Position numbers and translations under genes: made by a program. A stretch of DNA of 33,129 bases from the NCBI GenBank assembly GCA_002353295.1, contig DEJG01000026.1, positions 3,760 through 36,888 on the forward strand. The letters run 5' to 3'. The notes under the pieces were generated by a model. The model was not told where the DNA came from. It did not search any database and saw only the letters and a program-made list of their open reading frames with translations. This DNA is from Prevotella sp. UBA2754 (lineage in GTDB: Bacteria > Bacteroidota > Bacteroidia > Bacteroidales > Bacteroidaceae). Shown here piece by piece: positions 16,745-24,707 of this stretch (the first letter of the stretch is position 1; each line of letters begins with the position of its first letter).

Positions 16745-17740
16745 ATGAAAAAATATAGTTTTATTTTATGTATTTTGGCACTTTTGCCTCTCACGTTGTT
16801 TGCTGAGCATGCTCGTCTGACGCGTTCAGGAATAATCATTGTTGGTAGTGGCGATAGTCTCAGAGCCTTTGAACCTTTTCGTGGACAGGTGGACGGCGGA
16901 TTGGGTTATGCCGATGCTGTCAATGAGTATAAACACACTTTTGGTGATGCTGTAAATATATATTGTATGATTATTCCTACGGCTGTTGCTATTTATTGTC
17001 CAGATGAAGCAAAGGAGTGGACAAAAGACCAGCAAGCTTCCGTTCGAAATATTTATGCCCATCTTGACAAGTCTGTTAAGGTAATCGATCTCTTTGACAC
17101 TATGACCAAGCATGCCGATGAAGACATCTATTCTCGAACCGACCATCACTGGGCTCCCTTGGGTGCTTACTATGCTGCAGAGCAATTTGCTACCACAGCA
17201 GGACTGCCCTTTGCTGATCTTTCTACTTACGAGAAGCATGTTATCCACGACTATGTAGGTACGATGTATCGTTTTTCGCGTGATGTCGCAGTCAAGAATG
17301 CTCCAGAGGATTTTGTCTACTACACTCCCAAAGATGTCGATTACACCACCACTTATATTCGTTATAAGTTAGGGAAGAATCGGCGTGTAGTTGGCGAGAA
17401 AGAACCTGAAGAAGGTAATTTCTTTTACGAATATGAAGATGGCAACAGTGCCGCCTATATGACCTTTATGCATGGTGATCTCAATACGACAAAAGTCAAG
17501 ACTTCTACGCGAAATGGTCGCCGACTGCTCATCCTAAAGGATAGTTATGGCAATGCTATTCCTGCTTATCTCTTCCACTCCTTCGAGGAAATTCATGTGG
17601 TGGATTGCCGTTATTTCACTAAGAATATTGTGCATTATGTGCATAAGAACGACATTACAGACATTCTCTTTGCTAACAATGCCGGTCATGCCTATGCAGC
17701 AGTTACGCATCAGTCGTATAAACGTTATCTTCAGCAATAA
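16745..17740 (+). CDS. DHHW-family AlgJ/AlgX-like protein, short secreted form
   Basis: A protein of 331 residues with a signal peptide ending about FA|E (20|21), so probably soluble in the periplasm. The SGNH-like fold of AlgJ/AlgX is indicated by RTDHHW, with Asp133 and His135 in the DxH arrangement, and LILKDSYGN with Ser267, which would complete the triad. It is paralogous to the next gene: GIIIVG, IYCM, IPTAV, DIY, TDHHW, NAPEDFVYY and ILKDS are shared in order. It lacks about 120 residues present at the N terminus of the longer copy. Likely role: final O-acylation of an exported glycan, using acyl groups from the MBOAT protein. Confidence 0.83.
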   Translation: MKKYSFILCILALLPLTLFAEHARLTRSGIIIVGSGDSLRAFEPFRGQVDGGLGYADAVNEYKHTFGDAVNIYCMIIPTAVAIYCPDEAKEWTKDQQASVRNIYAHLDKSVKVIDLFDTMTKHADEDIYSRTDHHWAPLGAYYAAEQFATTAGLPFADLSTYEKHVIHDYVGTMYRFSRDVAVKNAPEDFVYYTPKDVDYTTTYIRYKLGKNRRVVGEKEPEEGNFFYEYEDGNSAAYMTFMHGDLNTTKVKTSTRNGRRLLILKDSYGNAIPAYLFHSFEEIHVVDCRYFTKNIVHYVHKNDITDILFANNAGHAYAAVTHQSYKRYLQQ

Positions 17741-17761
17741 ACCCAACCAACCAGCTGTCAA

Positions 17762-19234
17762 ATGAAGAAGCATTATTTCTATATCGGTATTGTAGCATTC
17801 GTATTTTTGGCTTTTGCTATTGTGTTCGACACCTTCCCCCGCAGCACTGTCTCTGAGTTGGAGAAGCGTGAACTTGCTACTTTCCCTGAGTTTTCATGGG
17901 AGCGTCTGGCTGATGGTTCATTTACAAGTGACGTGTCAACTTGGTTTAGCGATAGTGAGCCTTTCCGTGATGTTTTCATGACACTCAGTATGCAGGTGAA
18001 AGACCTCATTGCCATTGCTCCTTCAGAGGATAATGTGAAATTCCAAGCTGGTGATATGGAGTTGGAGAAGGGCGATGGAAATGCTGGCGACTCCAAGTTA
18101 AATGCAAATAGTCAGGAGGGTAAGGATAGTATGACTATTGATGAATACGAAAACCACATCAATGCCGATGAGAATGCTAAGATAGCCAATGCAGGTATTA
18201 TCATTGTTGGAAAAGGCGATAAGGTACGTGCCCTCATGGCCTATGGTGGTGGCCCTAAGGGTTGCGTAGGGTATGCTCAAGCAGCTAATAAGTATAAAGA
18301 GGTGTTTGGTTCGAAAGTTAATATCTATTGTATGGTGATCCCTACGGCTGTTGAGTTTTATTGTCCTGATAAGGCCAAGAAGCGCACCAACCAACAGTTG
18401 CCTACCATCCGTAATGTGGTGGCTCATCTAGACCCGGGTGTAAAACCCGTTGATGTCTATACTACACTGGGTAAACATGCCAACGAAGACATCTATCTAC
18501 GTACAGATCACCACTGGTCGCCACTAGGAGGCTACTATGCTGCACAGGAATTTGCCCGTGTAGCTGGCGTGCCGTTCAAAGATCTCTCTCATTATGAACG
18601 TCGTGTGGTGCATGGTTATGTGGGTTCCATGTACGGCTATAGTAAGGATATTTCTGTCAAGAATGCTCCAGAGGATTTTGTATATTACGTGCCAAAAGGC
18701 GTAGAATACACTACCACCTATACCAACTATACCATCAATAAGAAATATCAAGTTACGGGCGAGGGTAAGCCCTTCACAGCACCTTTTTTCTTTAAATATA
18801 AGGACGGACATGGTGGTGCTTATTGCACAATGATGGGTGGAGATACCAAACTTACTCAAGTGCGTACCTCGACTCACAATGGACGTCGAGTTATTATCCT
18901 TAAGGATAGTTTTGGTAACATGTTACCAGGTTATCTCTTCTTCTCATTCGAGGAGGTTCACGTCATTGACTCACGTTATTTTACGAAAGATATCATTGCT
19001 TATGTTGAGGAAAACAAAATTACCGATATCCTTTTTGCTAACAATATCTTCAAGGCCTATAGCAGTCACACCTATGGGTCTTATCTCCGTTTCCTCCATC
19101 AGCAGTGGCATCGTCCAGGCACAGAACCTGCAAAGGCAGAACCTGGCAAAGCAAAAAGTGACAGTACCAAGACAAAGCATTCGGTAACCCCGTCCCATAA
19201 GGCAGATTCTACTGTTACCTCTGCGTCTATTTAA
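17762..19234 (+). CDS. DHHW-family AlgJ/AlgX-like protein, membrane-anchored form
   Basis: A protein of 490 residues. Residues 5-22 form an uncleaved membrane anchor. Next comes the typical DHHW-family N-terminal segment (SELEKRELATFPEF, about 30-85), then a spacer (90-140), then the SGNH-like domain with TDHHW (Asp249, His251) and ILKDSFGN (Ser383). The C-terminal 35 residues are low complexity and rich in Ala, Lys, Pro and Thr. It looks like the full-length paralogue of the preceding gene and would work at the membrane next to the MBOAT protein. The stop codon overlaps that of sufS on the opposite strand (19231-19234), so no terminator fits between them. Confidence 0.84.
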   Translation: MKKHYFYIGIVAFVFLAFAIVFDTFPRSTVSELEKRELATFPEFSWERLADGSFTSDVSTWFSDSEPFRDVFMTLSMQVKDLIAIAPSEDNVKFQAGDMELEKGDGNAGDSKLNANSQEGKDSMTIDEYENHINADENAKIANAGIIIVGKGDKVRALMAYGGGPKGCVGYAQAANKYKEVFGSKVNIYCMVIPTAVEFYCPDKAKKRTNQQLPTIRNVVAHLDPGVKPVDVYTTLGKHANEDIYLRTDHHWSPLGGYYAAQEFARVAGVPFKDLSHYERRVVHGYVGSMYGYSKDISVKNAPEDFVYYVPKGVEYTTTYTNYTINKKYQVTGEGKPFTAPFFFKYKDGHGGAYCTMMGGDTKLTQVRTSTHNGRRVIILKDSFGNMLPGYLFFSFEEVHVIDSRYFTKDIIAYVEENKITDILFANNIFKAYSSHTYGSYLRFLHQQWHRPGTEPAKAEPGKAKSDSTKTKHSVTPSHKADSTVTSASI

Positions 19235-20457
19235 AACATCTGTGATACACGACGGATGCCAGCCACAAGGGCGTCAACTTCTTCTTTTGTATTATAGAGG
19301 GCAAACGAGGCACGTACTGTTCCTTGAATACCTAAGCGGTTCATCAGTGGTTGTGCACAGTGATGACCCGTACGGACAGCAATACCTAGACGGTCAAGCA
19401 AGGTGCCTAAGTCTAGATGATGAATATTACCTACGTTAAAGGACACAACGGCGTCTTTCGAATCGGTGAGCGGACCATAAATCTTAATTCCTTCAATGGT
19501 TTGGAGTTGTTCCAAACAATAGCGGGTGAGTTCTTTCTCATGGTCTTCGATAGCCTTGAAGCCGAGGGCACAGATGTAATCGATAGCTTTTGCCAAGCCA
19601 TGGGTAGCAACATAGTCGGGAGTTCCGGCTTCAAACTTGAAAGGCAGACGCTCGAAAGTGGTGCGCTCCCAAGTTACTTTGTCAATCATCTCACCACCAC
19701 CCTGATAGGGAGGCAATATTTCTAACCATTTTTCTTTGCCATAGAGCACACCGATTCCTGTTGGTCCATACATTTTATGACCACTGAAAGCAAAGAAATC
19801 ACAATCCATCTCCTGCACGTCAATTGCCATATGGGGCGCACTCTGAGCGCCATCTACTAAAACAGGGATACCATGCTGATGGGCTATCTTGATGATGTCC
19901 TTCACAGGATTGATGGTTCCCAATACGTTACTAACATGAGCAATACTGATGAGTTTTGTCTTTTCTGTTATATATGTTGCGATATCATCGTAACAGGTTA
20001 AGTGTCCGTCGTCAGTAATGGGAAGATGCCGGACGACAATGCCACGTTTCTGACTTTGAAGCTGCCAAGGCACGATATTGCTATGGTGCTCCATATCTGT
20101 CACCAATACTTCATCGCCTGGTTCCATCTGTGATTCACAGAAAGAACTGGCGAGCAGATTGATGGCTTCTGTTGTACCTCGGGTGAAGATGATTTCTTCC
20201 GTTTTCTTTGCATGGATAAACTGGCGCACGCGTTCACGGGCTGCTTCATGAAGATCAGTGGCTTGCTGGGAAAGATAATGTACTCCACGATGTACGTTGG
20301 CATTTACGTTGAGATATTCCTCGCGCATGGCATTCAGTACACATAGAGGTTTCTGAGTAGTAGCAGCATTATCGAGGTAAACCAGCGGTTTTCCATACAC
20401 TTCACGTGATAGTATGGGGAAATCCGCACGTATCTTATTGATATCGTATCTGTTCAT
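19231..20457 (-). CDS. sufS: Cysteine desulfurase SufS
   Basis: A PLP enzyme of 408 residues that takes sulfur from cysteine and passes it, as persulfide, to SufBCD. PLP lysine Lys228 is in SGHKMYGPTG; Asp202, Gln205 and His124 are in VDGAQS and MEHHSN; the catalytic Cys367 sits in RTGHHCAQP on the short class II loop. It is split from sufBCD by about 8.5 kb and lies on the other strand. Its ATG overlaps the stop of the SpoIIE-type phosphatase gene (ATGA, 20454-20457), so it is expressed as the second gene of that unit. No sufE or sufU is seen in the window. Confidence 0.95.
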   Translation of the reverse strand: MNRYDINKIRADFPILSREVYGKPLVYLDNAATTQKPLCVLNAMREEYLNVNANVHRGVHYLSQQATDLHEAARERVRQFIHAKKTEEIIFTRGTTEAINLLASSFCESQMEPGDEVLVTDMEHHSNIVPWQLQSQKRGIVVRHLPITDDGHLTCYDDIATYITEKTKLISIAHVSNVLGTINPVKDIIKIAHQHGIPVLVDGAQSAPHMAIDVQEMDCDFFAFSGHKMYGPTGIGVLYGKEKWLEILPPYQGGGEMIDKVTWERTTFERLPFKFEAGTPDYVATHGLAKAIDYICALGFKAIEDHEKELTRYCLEQLQTIEGIKIYGPLTDSKDAVVSFNVGNIHHLDLGTLLDRLGIAVRTGHHCAQPLMNRLGIQGTVRASFALYNTKEEVDALVAGIRRVSQMF

Positions 20458-22538
20458 TCTTTATTCTTGTCAAATTTCAGTTCCATCATGGTCAGGTCAT
20501 CATTAGGTAGTGCCCCATTGCGATGTTTTTCGACGGCATCGCGCATATACTCGATGAGTTGACGGGCATTATCGAAATGCATCGTATCCAGTATTTCCAA
20601 CAGGTGGTCATCGCCAAATTGCTCCTGTTCTTTGTTTTCAGCTTCGTTCAGACCATCGCTATAGAGGAATAATGACTGTCCTATGATATTATCTATATGT
20701 TCACCTACAAATTTCAATCCAGGCCATAAACCTATAGGGGCATTTGTTTCTATCTCCATGAACTTGTCGCCCAGTACAGGAGGATTGTGACCTGCATTAC
20801 AGAAGTCCATCGTTCCTGTTTCAAGATTGATCAGCGCCAAGAACATTGTGACAAACATACCATTCTCGTTACCCTCGCAGAGTTCGTCGTTCAGGCGCGT
20901 AGCGATGTCGGCTGGCATCATTTGCTGTTTGGCCATTGCGCGGAACAAACGGGCTGCCTGTGCCATAAAGAGTGAAGCAGGTACACCTTTACCCGAAACA
21001 TCGCCAAGACAGACATAGATGTGTTTATCGTCTAAGAGGTAGTCATAGAGGTCACCACCCACCTCCTTAGCAGGCATCATGTAGGCGTAAAGATCTAATC
21101 CTTGATATTTGGGGAATATACTAGGTACAATCGATTGCTGAATATTGCGTGCGATACGTAACTCACTCTCAATGCGCTCTTTGGCAGCGGTGGTTTCTTC
21201 CAACTGGTCGTAAGCCACCTTAAGTTTTTGGTGAGCCTCCTCCAGTTTGTTGTGGGCAGAACTTAATCGTTGAGTAGCACGACGGCGATGGAGGGTATAT
21301 ATTGTGAAGAAGATGACGACCAGAGCCAGTGCCACGCCCGTACTGATGAGCCGTTGCTTATTTAGTTTTGCCTGTTGGAGGGCAATCTCGGCTTCTTTGC
21401 CTTGTGTGTCATAGATGGTGGCTAATTCAGCCGTTGCACTATTCTTTTGGTTGACGATGGCTGTATCTAGCAGTTCAAAAATGCGTTCAGCAATTACTCG
21501 GGCAGAGTCACGGCGTCCGGCCTTATCGTTGGCAAAGAACTTTGGCAACATATAGAGTTGGATATTGTCAAGAGAAGGTTCCATACCCCAGTCATGCAGT
21601 GTTTTGTCCAGCACCTGATAATTGTCTGCCGCTTCGGCGAAACGTTGAGCAGCCACTAGATATTCATTGGCATTGATACGTCCAGGACCTGTTTTTGAAT
21701 AATTGGTTTTCAAGAAAGCTTGATAAGCCTCGCGTGCATCCTTGGTTTTATCAAGTCCTTGCAGTGCTACTGCACGCATTATTTCTATACGCCCTTGGTA
21801 TTCATCAAAATATTCTGAACGGGCATCTGGACGCTCACGATACTTGTCGAGCAACATCTCTGTACGGTCAATCCAATAAATAGATTCTGCATAGCGACGC
21901 ATATTGATATACGCCATACTGGTATAAACCGTCCCAATGACAGCCTCTTGGAAACCGCGAGAGGTCGAGTCTGTCTGCCAGCGATTAGCATAATGTCCAC
22001 GAGCAGTCTTAAAACTCTTATCAGCTTCTTCATCACGTCCGAGATTCAGTTGACAACATCCGATGTTGTTGAGAAGGATTGCGTAGTCGATGTCCGAGCC
22101 CACGCCTTTCTCATCCATCTTGGCAACGGCAGGGATGGCTATACGCAAAGCCCCTTCGAAGTCACCCTTTACCAGCAGTAGCTCGGAAAGTCGACGAGCC
22201 ACCTTGATATAGCTCACCAAATCTTGTTCTGATTTGATATCGCTCTCAAGGGCTTTCCTATAGTAAATTTCTGCCAATCGATATTGACCTTGACGATAAT
22301 AAGACACACCGCGCCAACGGTTGGCGTTGAGCGACGAGATGTCCTTCGATAATTCAAAACTATCAGACAAGGCACGCATGCGCTCATAATCCTTGTGTGA
22401 ACCTACATCAAATATCACACTGTCAGCATGAGCCATCTTAGGTTGTCTGGCATTCTTCTTACCATCACATGATGTTATCAGGATAATTGATAAGAACATG
22501 ATGAACCAGACTAATACCTTTCTATTGCTATACTTCAT
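20454..22538 (-). CDS. SpoIIE/RsbU-type PP2C phosphatase with periplasmic TPR domain
   Basis: A signalling protein of 694 residues. The N terminus has a lipoprotein-type signal (ILITSC, Cys24). About 45-380 is an alpha-helical TPR array, probably periplasmic. A membrane segment lies at about 397-417, then a coiled coil (420-460), then a cytoplasmic PPM/SpoIIE domain (460-690) with metal-binding aspartates in VGGDLYD (Asp496), LGDVSGKGVPAS (Asp513), YSDGLNEA (Asp628) and FGDD. Such enzymes dephosphorylate anti-anti-sigma proteins; no partner is seen here. Longer starts at 22568 and 22550 are rejected because the -7 element (22558-22565) overlaps or abuts them. Coupled to sufS. Confidence 0.86.
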   Translation of the reverse strand: MKYSNRKVLVWFIMFLSIILITSCDGKKNARQPKMAHADSVIFDVGSHKDYERMRALSDSFELSKDISSLNANRWRGVSYYRQGQYRLAEIYYRKALESDIKSEQDLVSYIKVARRLSELLLVKGDFEGALRIAIPAVAKMDEKGVGSDIDYAILLNNIGCCQLNLGRDEEADKSFKTARGHYANRWQTDSTSRGFQEAVIGTVYTSMAYINMRRYAESIYWIDRTEMLLDKYRERPDARSEYFDEYQGRIEIMRAVALQGLDKTKDAREAYQAFLKTNYSKTGPGRINANEYLVAAQRFAEAADNYQVLDKTLHDWGMEPSLDNIQLYMLPKFFANDKAGRRDSARVIAERIFELLDTAIVNQKNSATAELATIYDTQGKEAEIALQQAKLNKQRLISTGVALALVVIFFTIYTLHRRRATQRLSSAHNKLEEAHQKLKVAYDQLEETTAAKERIESELRIARNIQQSIVPSIFPKYQGLDLYAYMMPAKEVGGDLYDYLLDDKHIYVCLGDVSGKGVPASLFMAQAARLFRAMAKQQMMPADIATRLNDELCEGNENGMFVTMFLALINLETGTMDFCNAGHNPPVLGDKFMEIETNAPIGLWPGLKFVGEHIDNIIGQSLFLYSDGLNEAENKEQEQFGDDHLLEILDTMHFDNARQLIEYMRDAVEKHRNGALPNDDLTMMELKFDKNKE

Positions 22539-22557
22539 CTTTTTCAGCATTTTGCTG

Positions 22558-22588
22558 CAAATATACACATTATTTTTGTAACATTCAA
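22558..22588 (-). promoter_or_regulatory. Promoter of the phosphatase-sufS unit
   Basis: On the minus strand TTG (22588-22586), a 20-base spacer, then TATATTTG (22565-22558). It is divergent from the promoter at 22630 on the plus strand. It fixes the phosphatase start at 22538 with a leader of about 14 bases. Confidence 0.75.
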
Positions 22589-22629
22589 TAAATCACGCAA
22601 AAAGTGATGGAATTACAAAAGAAAAATAT

Positions 22630-22637
22630 TATTTTTG
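22630..22637 (+). promoter_or_regulatory. Bacteroidetes -7 element for the AsmA-like gene
   Basis: TATTTTTG followed by CATGCAG, 34 bases before the ATG at 22671. It overlaps an apparent TTG start at 22635, which is therefore rejected. No convincing -33 element is found. Confidence 0.5.
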
Positions 22638-22670
22638 CATGCAGAATCACTCACATTTATTTTCAATGGC

Positions 22671-24707
22671 ATGAAAACAATCTTTTTGCGTATTCTTAAA
22701 ATTGTATTTGGTATTGCATTGTTCTTTGTGCTCTTGGTTGTTCTGTCCGTATGGCTGATTAATATGTCCTCCGTACAAAACAAATTTCTGCACTATGCTA
22801 CCGATATATTACAGGAGAAGTTACAAACCAAGGTCGAAATTGACAGCATCCATGTCGGTTTCTTCAGTGATGACGTGGGTCTCTACAACCTCAAGGTTGA
22901 GGACCGCGAACACCGTCCTATGCTGAAATTGGAGGAGTTGGCTGTAGAAATAGATATGTGGGCGCTACTGAAAGACGAGGTACAGATGGAAGAGATTTCC
23001 ATCAAGGGACTTCATGCCAAACTTTACAAAGGCAAGCAAGACAGCGTCGCCAATTACCAGTTTGTGATAGATGCTTTCAAGTCGAAAAAGAAGCCTGGCG
23101 AGAAGAAAAAGACGACGAAAGGCAAACAATTGACGGTTGATTTGCAGAAGTTGAAAATTGAAGATGTGGATCTCGTATACAATGATTCGCACATTGCCTT
23201 AGGGAGCTTGGATTTGAAGCAGGGCTGGGGCAACAGACTGACTGGCGAACTGAAAAATATCGAAGGCTCATGGGTACGTATCAAGAAGCGCGACTCGGTG
23301 CATGTTGATAACCACATACTGATAGACCGCATTGTTTATGAGGGACAGGACAAACATGGGTCGGTGACCCTCGACAGTGTGCACTGGGAGACCGATAACC
23401 ACTTGCCCCATAAACGTGTGGCTAAACCGAAGCGCGGATGGTTTGACGATGGACACATGAATGTGGTAGCACATATCAAAGTGGATGTCAGTCATGCTGA
23501 TAAGGACAGCATCTGTGGTACGCTGACGGAATGCGATGCCAACGATAAAGCCTCAGGATTGCATATCACCGACCTACACCTGAAGTTCAAGAAGATAGCT
23601 GAGAAGCTCCATGTGAGTGATGCCGTCATCTGTATGGCAAATACTACCTTGAAGTTTGACAAGGCTGAGGTACAGTTGCCCAGTAAGAAGAAAGGAATTC
23701 CTTTCCTTTTCTCTACCAGCAATATTACGGGTACTACCCTGTTGACAGATATCTCTCACCCCTTTGCACCAGTACTCAAGGACTTCAAATTACCGCTTTG
23801 GCTTTCCACTAAATTCAGTGGCACGGATTCGGTATTGTCTTTCCGCGATGTAGTGGTGAAGACTACAGATAATAAATTCCGCGCAAAAGCGAAGGGTGAC
23901 ATTACAGGACTGAAAAACAAATACGATCTGGACGTACACTTCGACATCCTGGATTGTGTGGTGGAAGGCAGTTCTAAAGCCCGCATCATCAATCAGTTTA
24001 CCGTGAGGAAATTTATGATGAAACAGTTGCATGCCTTGGGAACACTACGCTACAAGGGTTCGTTCGACGTGAAATACAAACGGATAGAATTCCGAGGCAA
24101 TATCGGTTCGGCTTGTGGAGCGATGAATTTCTCATTCAAACTTGACGGCCTCAATAAGTATGTGACAGGAAATGTTCTATCGAATGCTTTCGAACTGGGC
24201 AAAGCCATGGATTATCCTGATGTGGGCAGAATAGGAGCCAGGGCAGGTTTCAAAATCGATATCTCTAAGGAGCGTACTGCCGTAATGCGTCGTAAGGTGG
24301 GCGGTAAACTGCCTATCTGCCAAGTGGATGCATTGGTTTATGAAGCCAAATACAAGGGCATCAAAGTGACTGATGTCTATGCCAATATTGTGAGCAATGG
24401 TGCCGTGGCTGATGGTAAGATAAAGATGAAGGGAGCACTGGCAGATGTGATGTGTTCGTTCAGTTTCACCGATACGGATCACATGCAGCAGACCAAGATT
24501 AAGCCAGGCATTCGTTTCCATCTCTTTAATAATGACTACAAAACCGATAAGGAATTAGCTGACCACGAGAAGCGGAAGGCAGAACGCAAAGCAGCTAAAC
24601 AGAAAGAGAAGGAGGAAAAGAAAAAGCAGAAGGAAGCTGAGAAAGCAAAACGAGCAGCCGAGAAGGCTGCTCGTAGAGTCGCTAAAGAAGCTGCAAAAAA
24701 AGGTTAG
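22671..24707 (+). CDS. AsmA/TamB-like envelope protein
   Basis: A protein of 678 residues. One N-terminal membrane helix (about 5-31) is followed by a segment typical of the AsmA/TamB N-terminal domain (TDILQEKLQTKVEIDSIHVG, then GLYNLKVED, LKLEELAVEID, ISIKGLHAKLY), after which come repeated beta-strand-rich periplasmic blocks. Such proteins form hydrophobic grooves that bridge the periplasm for lipid transport, or affect outer-membrane assembly. Two oddities: a Lys-rich patch (SKKKPGEKKKTTKGK, about 142-156), and a 48-residue tail (631-678) made almost wholly of Lys, Glu, Ala, Arg and Gln, predicted to be a charged helix. It is monocistronic and overlaps the stop of the convergent esterase gene by four bases. 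Confidence 0.75.
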   Translation: MKTIFLRILKIVFGIALFFVLLVVLSVWLINMSSVQNKFLHYATDILQEKLQTKVEIDSIHVGFFSDDVGLYNLKVEDREHRPMLKLEELAVEIDMWALLKDEVQMEEISIKGLHAKLYKGKQDSVANYQFVIDAFKSKKKPGEKKKTTKGKQLTVDLQKLKIEDVDLVYNDSHIALGSLDLKQGWGNRLTGELKNIEGSWVRIKKRDSVHVDNHILIDRIVYEGQDKHGSVTLDSVHWETDNHLPHKRVAKPKRGWFDDGHMNVVAHIKVDVSHADKDSICGTLTECDANDKASGLHITDLHLKFKKIAEKLHVSDAVICMANTTLKFDKAEVQLPSKKKGIPFLFSTSNITGTTLLTDISHPFAPVLKDFKLPLWLSTKFSGTDSVLSFRDVVVKTTDNKFRAKAKGDITGLKNKYDLDVHFDILDCVVEGSSKARIINQFTVRKFMMKQLHALGTLRYKGSFDVKYKRIEFRGNIGSACGAMNFSFKLDGLNKYVTGNVLSNAFELGKAMDYPDVGRIGARAGFKIDISKERTAVMRRKVGGKLPICQVDALVYEAKYKGIKVTDVYANIVSNGAVADGKIKMKGALADVMCSFSFTDTDHMQQTKIKPGIRFHLFNNDYKTDKELADHEKRKAERKAAKQKEKEEKKKQKEAEKAKRAAEKAARRVAKEAAKKG

